64,000 bases of DNA, taken from contig CAYZPM010000008.1 in the NCBI GenBank assembly GCA_964480365.1, forward strand, positions 21,315 to 85,314, written 5' to 3'. Within the stretch, counting starts at the first letter, position 1; the number at the start of each line of letters is the position of its first letter. A model generated the notes under the pieces. That model had not been told where the DNA came from. It ran no database searches and saw only the letters and a list, made by a program, of their open reading frames with translations. The stretch is from CAIQPV01 sp964480365 (lineage in GTDB: Bacteria > Pseudomonadota > Gammaproteobacteria > Burkholderiales > Gallionellaceae). Of the stretch, positions 61,296 through 64,000 are shown piece after piece. A program made the position numbers and the translations under genes.

Positions 61296-61329
61296 GTTTG
61301 TTCCCCTATCGTTTATCGTTTTACTAATC

Positions 61330-62385
61330 TTATTCTATGGTTGAAACACAAATGGACTGATCATCCGAAATTCTTCCCATGATATTCCCCAGCGTGTAAG
61401 CAATCAACTGCGGGTGCTGGTTGAACAAGCCGACAAAGTTCGCCGTATCCCAATTGCGACGGATGCCATCGCTGGCGCTCACCACTATGCTCTTCTTGCC
61501 GAAATCGGACTGAAACACGGATGGCGTCCGGTGTTCCCTGCCCAGAATGCCCGGCGCAAAAGGAATGCCGCTGATTTGCTCCTTGTCGTAAAGGTGGGCA
61601 TGCATATCTCCCACGCCGACAAGCTGCACCTTATTCTGGCTCAGATCGATTTCACCGATAATAGCCACCGCCCCGCGCGAACCGGTCAGTTGCTGGTTCA
61701 CCGCCTTCAGGATTGCGCCCGGATCGTTGCCGCGAGAGAGCTGGGGAGCAAGATTGGTCGTGGCCTCCTGCGCACGCTCGCCATGCCCCAAGCCGTCGAG
61801 ATGCAACCAGCGCAACCTTTTGCCCTCCTGCTGCAAATAGATACGGTCGCCGTTATAACGCAAGTCCGATAATGCGCGGGAGAACATGCCAACCTTGAAT
61901 CCAGGCAGTATATTTGCGCCGTCAGTGTTCTTGTTGTCACCGGGGAAGAAACGTGCAAGAAAAACGCTCCCACTCCACTTTCTTTCCCGGCTCGAATTCT
62001 CTTGTTGCGTGTAAATGAGCAACTCATCGCTCAAGCGGCGGATGCTGCCCAATCCTTTACCTAACGTGTTTACGCTGGAATAACCATCCTCCTCCGCTTG
62101 GCTCAGGTTGGCTATGCCGGGACCGAAGTCGAGCGCGAGAATGTCCAAAACCGGACCAGGCTGTTGCCAAATCTGGATCATGCCGCGTCCGCCCGCATGT
62201 TTGACATTATTGGTAACCAATTCTGACGCGACCAGCAAGATGTTTTCTTTCTTCCAATCGGGTATGCCTAGGCGTTGTGCGATCGCCGACAGCTTCGAGC
62301 GCAACAGGATGAGCGCGCTTTCGTTTTGTGCCGAGCTGTTATACAACAGCTTGCAATCCGAGGCGCTATCATAGCTTTTAGCCAT
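61330..62385 (-). CDS. fused RsbT-like kinase and RsbX/SpoIIE-type phosphatase
   Basis: About 351 residues carrying two opposing activities. Residues ~25-140 form a GHKL/HATPase kinase (ENILLVASELVTNNVKHAGG with the N-box, LDFGPGIAN, LGKGLGSIRRL), as in RsbT. Residues ~165-350 form a PP2C-like phosphatase (WLHLDGLGHGERAQEATTNL, GEIDLSQNKVQLVGVGDMHA, SASDGIRRNW), as in RsbX. In Bacillus these are separate proteins that set and reset the stressosome. The ATG at 62385 overlaps the GGDEF gene's stop by eight bases, so the genes are coupled. Confidence 0.85.
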   Translation of the reverse strand: MAKSYDSASDCKLLYNSSAQNESALILLRSKLSAIAQRLGIPDWKKENILLVASELVTNNVKHAGGRGMIQIWQQPGPVLDILALDFGPGIANLSQAEEDGYSSVNTLGKGLGSIRRLSDELLIYTQQENSSRERKWSGSVFLARFFPGDNKNTDGANILPGFKVGMFSRALSDLRYNGDRIYLQQEGKRLRWLHLDGLGHGERAQEATTNLAPQLSRGNDPGAILKAVNQQLTGSRGAVAIIGEIDLSQNKVQLVGVGDMHAHLYDKEQISGIPFAPGILGREHRTPSVFQSDFGKKSIVVSASDGIRRNWDTANFVGLFNQHPQLIAYTLGNIMGRISDDQSICVSTIE

Positions 62386-63511
62386 GGGTAAATTCTGCCG
62401 TTTGGCAACGACGGGATATGGGTTTGCCAACGAATTCAGCGTAGCGATTACAATTGGGTAACTCCATTTTCGGGCACGGGGACAGGCACTCGCCGCTTTC
62501 CGGGGACATGCAGATATCCACTATGGTTCTGCCACGCCCCCGGTGTTTGGCCTCATATAATGCACTGTCTGCGCGGTGAAAAAAAGTTTCGAGGGAAAGG
62601 CCATCCGGGGTATCAGGGTTAATGGCAGTAATGCCGATGCTAACCTTGTTATCCATCAATTGCAGCACTTGCTGCGCCTTATCGCAGGCAAGCGGGTAAT
62701 CCGCAAAGATCACCATGGCGAATTCGTCCCCGCCAAAACGGAACGCGAAATCCACATCCTCGCGGATAACGCTGCGCAAAATATGCGCCATTTTATTGAG
62801 GTAGGTATCGCCGAACTGATGACCGAATTCGTCATTGATTTCCTTGAAATGGTCGAGATCAAACAGCACCAGCGAGAGTGCTGCCTTCTTTTGTCGCATG
62901 GTGTGATGGAATGCCCGATCCAGCCTTTCATCGAAGGCGCGGCGGTTGAGCAGTCCGGTGAGCGGGTCGGTTTCGGCCTGGCGCATGGATTCGTGCAACT
63001 CGTTTTGACGTTTTTCCACGGCCTGATGAAGCGATTCTATTTCTTTCTCGGTGCGAGCGCGAACCTCATTGAGGTGGCGCACCATCTGGGCGTTGCGCTG
63101 CAACAGTATCTCCGGGTCGGTCAATGCAGTCGAGTTTTGCAGGAGCTGCTGCAATTGCGCGACATCTTTCTGGTGAGGCAAACGGGCGAAGTCCAAAATC
63201 CTGACAGATTTCTGCTCTCCCCATTGAGCCAGCAGGTGGCGGCCTTGCAGCACAAGACTGACCGGCAGGGGATGTCCTGTGGCCGCACCTGCGTCACGCA
63301 AACTTTTCATCAGGTCGAGCAAAACGATAGTGGAGGCAAAGACATCCCCCCCGAGTCTGCTCACGCTCTCAAAAATAAAGCCGATAAAATTTTGCAGATC
63401 CGGCTCAATCGCCAAATCTTGCTTCAATAGCTCTACGGGTTCCAAGATGCCTCGCTGTTTTTCTTTGGCGTTGGCTATTATGCGCCTTATTATTGCTCCT
63501 AACTTATTCAT
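62378..63511 (-). CDS. GGDEF-domain diguanylate cyclase
   Basis: A 377-residue protein. The N-terminal ~165 residues are helical with no recognised sensor domain, then a coiled linker (RTEKEIESLHQAVEKRQNEL) and a GGDEF domain: DPLTGLLNRRAFDERLDRAF, LSLVLFDLDHFKEINDEFGH, the active-site motif RFGGDEFAMVIFA, VSIGITAI and DSALYEAKHRGRGR. The signature loop is intact, so c-di-GMP synthesis is likely; the usual RxxD inhibitory site is not present in register. First gene of the stressosome-type operon, divergent from rpoH. Confidence 0.92.
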   Translation of the reverse strand: MNKLGAIIRRIIANAKEKQRGILEPVELLKQDLAIEPDLQNFIGFIFESVSRLGGDVFASTIVLLDLMKSLRDAGAATGHPLPVSLVLQGRHLLAQWGEQKSVRILDFARLPHQKDVAQLQQLLQNSTALTDPEILLQRNAQMVRHLNEVRARTEKEIESLHQAVEKRQNELHESMRQAETDPLTGLLNRRAFDERLDRAFHHTMRQKKAALSLVLFDLDHFKEINDEFGHQFGDTYLNKMAHILRSVIREDVDFAFRFGGDEFAMVIFADYPLACDKAQQVLQLMDNKVSIGITAINPDTPDGLSLETFFHRADSALYEAKHRGRGRTIVDICMSPESGECLSPCPKMELPNCNRYAEFVGKPISRRCQTAEFTHG

Positions 63512-63545
63512 TTTTTACATACTGTTACAATACATATTATACCTA

Positions 63546-63572
63546 TTGGCACTCTAGCCATAAGAGTGCTAA
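63546..63572 (+). promoter_or_regulatory. CIRCE element (HrcA operator) before rpoH
   Basis: TTGGCACTC (63546-63554), nine bases, GAGTGCTAA (63564-63572). The CIRCE consensus is TTAGCACTC-N9-GAGTGCTAA, so 17 of 18 arm bases match and the spacing is exact. A likely promoter (TTTACA at 63514, TATACC at 63538) lies immediately upstream, so HrcA binding would block transcription of rpoH. Confidence 0.85.
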
Positions 63573-63597
63573 TATTCCATTTAAGGAGGTCGTAACC

Positions 63598-64000
63598 ATG
63601 AATCAAGCTTTGGCGTTACCCATGCCCTCGGCAGTGGGCAGCTTGGAAAGTTATATTCAGTCGGTGAACCAATTCCCCATGCTGACGCATGAGGAAGAGT
63701 TGGCGCTGTCCGCCCGTTTTCGCCGCGACAACGATTTGGAGGCGGCGCGTCAGCTCGTCGTATCGCATCTTCGCGTGGTAGTCAGTGTGGCGCGCGGTTA
63801 CGCCGGTTACGGCTTGCCGCATGCGGACTTGATTCAAGAGGGCAACATTGGCCTGATGAAGGCTGTCAAGCATTTCGACCCGGAACGCGGGGTGCGTCTG
63901 GTGTCATTTGCGCTTCACTGGATACGCGCAGAAATGCACGAGTACATCCTGCGCAACTGGCGTCTGGTCAAGATTGCCACCACCAAGGCACAACGCAAAT
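63598..64000 (+). CDS. rpoH: heat-shock sigma factor RpoH (5' part)
   Basis: Alternative sigma factor sigma-32 controlling the heat-shock regulon. The visible 134 residues begin MNQALALPMPSAVGSLESYI, then QSVNQFPMLTHEEELALSAR, LVVSHLRVVVSVARGYAGYG, ADLIQEGNIGLMKAVKHFDP and VSFALHWIRAEMHEYILRNW, all RpoH signatures of regions 1.2-2.4. A strong AAGGAGG precedes the ATG at 63598. The gene runs off the right edge. Transcription is probably under HrcA through the CIRCE site. Confidence 0.97.
   Translation, partial: MNQALALPMPSAVGSLESYIQSVNQFPMLTHEEELALSARFRRDNDLEAARQLVVSHLRVVVSVARGYAGYGLPHADLIQEGNIGLMKAVKHFDPERGVRLVSFALHWIRAEMHEYILRNWRLVKIATTKAQRK

Overview
This window looks like chromosomal DNA of a betaproteobacterium, most likely in or near the Nitrosomonadales (Gallionellaceae-like). 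That placement is inferred from gene order (dnaG-rpoD-tRNA, aat-bpt-pyrD, rnfB-nth, rsmD-coaD-fdx, ftsY-ftsE-ftsX...rpoH), the PEP-CTERM protein and the protein style; no taxonomic marker was searched. Most of it is housekeeping: DNA primase, RpoD, DnaE, glycogen phosphorylase, ThiS/ThiG, TrmB, HemW, RdgB, an AddAB-like repair nuclease, PmbA, N-end-rule transferases, PyrD, endonuclease III, CoaD, RsmD, M16 peptidases, FtsYEX and the start of RpoH.

Region by region. 1-4.0 kb: dnaG, rpoD and a CAT-anticodon tRNA. 4.1-12.3 kb: a compact integrative element in the 3' end of a tRNA-Ser(GCT) gene. It is bounded by identical 20-bp repeats and carries a tyrosine integrase, an AlpA-like regulator, a Rep-like protein, a ribbon-helix-helix protein, a serine recombinase, a lipoprotein and a secreted repeat protein. 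12.4-13.1 kb: a decayed copy of the CAT tRNA 3' half, suggesting an older insertion. 13-23 kb: dnaE, several very small genes (some only 30-60 codons), a START-like secreted protein, glgP, three DnaA boxes and tRNA-Gly. 23-33.4 kb: thiS-thiG-trmB, hemW, rdgB, AddAB-like pair, fdxA. 33.5-35.7 kb: a HipA-family kinase (HipH/YjjJ-like) between two ~195-bp inverted repeats. 35.7-43.8 kb: pmbA, yjgA, esterase, PilZ-like protein, aat-bpt-pyrD and a REPtron (RAYT transposase between two REP hairpins). 44-49.6 kb: HslR, a flavin/iron-sulfur reductase, truncated haemoglobin, NsrR-like regulator, APC permease, RnfB. 50-58.8 kb: nth, DUF1841, cobalamin adenosyltransferase, ferredoxin, coaD, rsmD, M16 pair, ftsYEX.

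58.8-64 kb is the most interesting stretch. Between ftsX and rpoH, normally neighbours, lie a PEP-CTERM protein, a decayed copy of the ftsX 3' end, a scrap of an integrase C-terminus, and a four-gene stressosome-type signalling operon: GGDEF protein, a fused RsbT-like kinase/RsbX-like phosphatase, RsbR-like and RsbS-like STAS proteins. rpoH itself is preceded by a near-perfect CIRCE (HrcA) operator.

A recurring theme is short dispersed palindromic repeats. Several have entered coding sequence: an internal insert in the AddA-like protein, a shorter one in the AddB-like protein, and a C-terminal tail on FtsE. Another curiosity is rsmD, whose expected start position reads ATA, inside the stop codon of the preceding gene.
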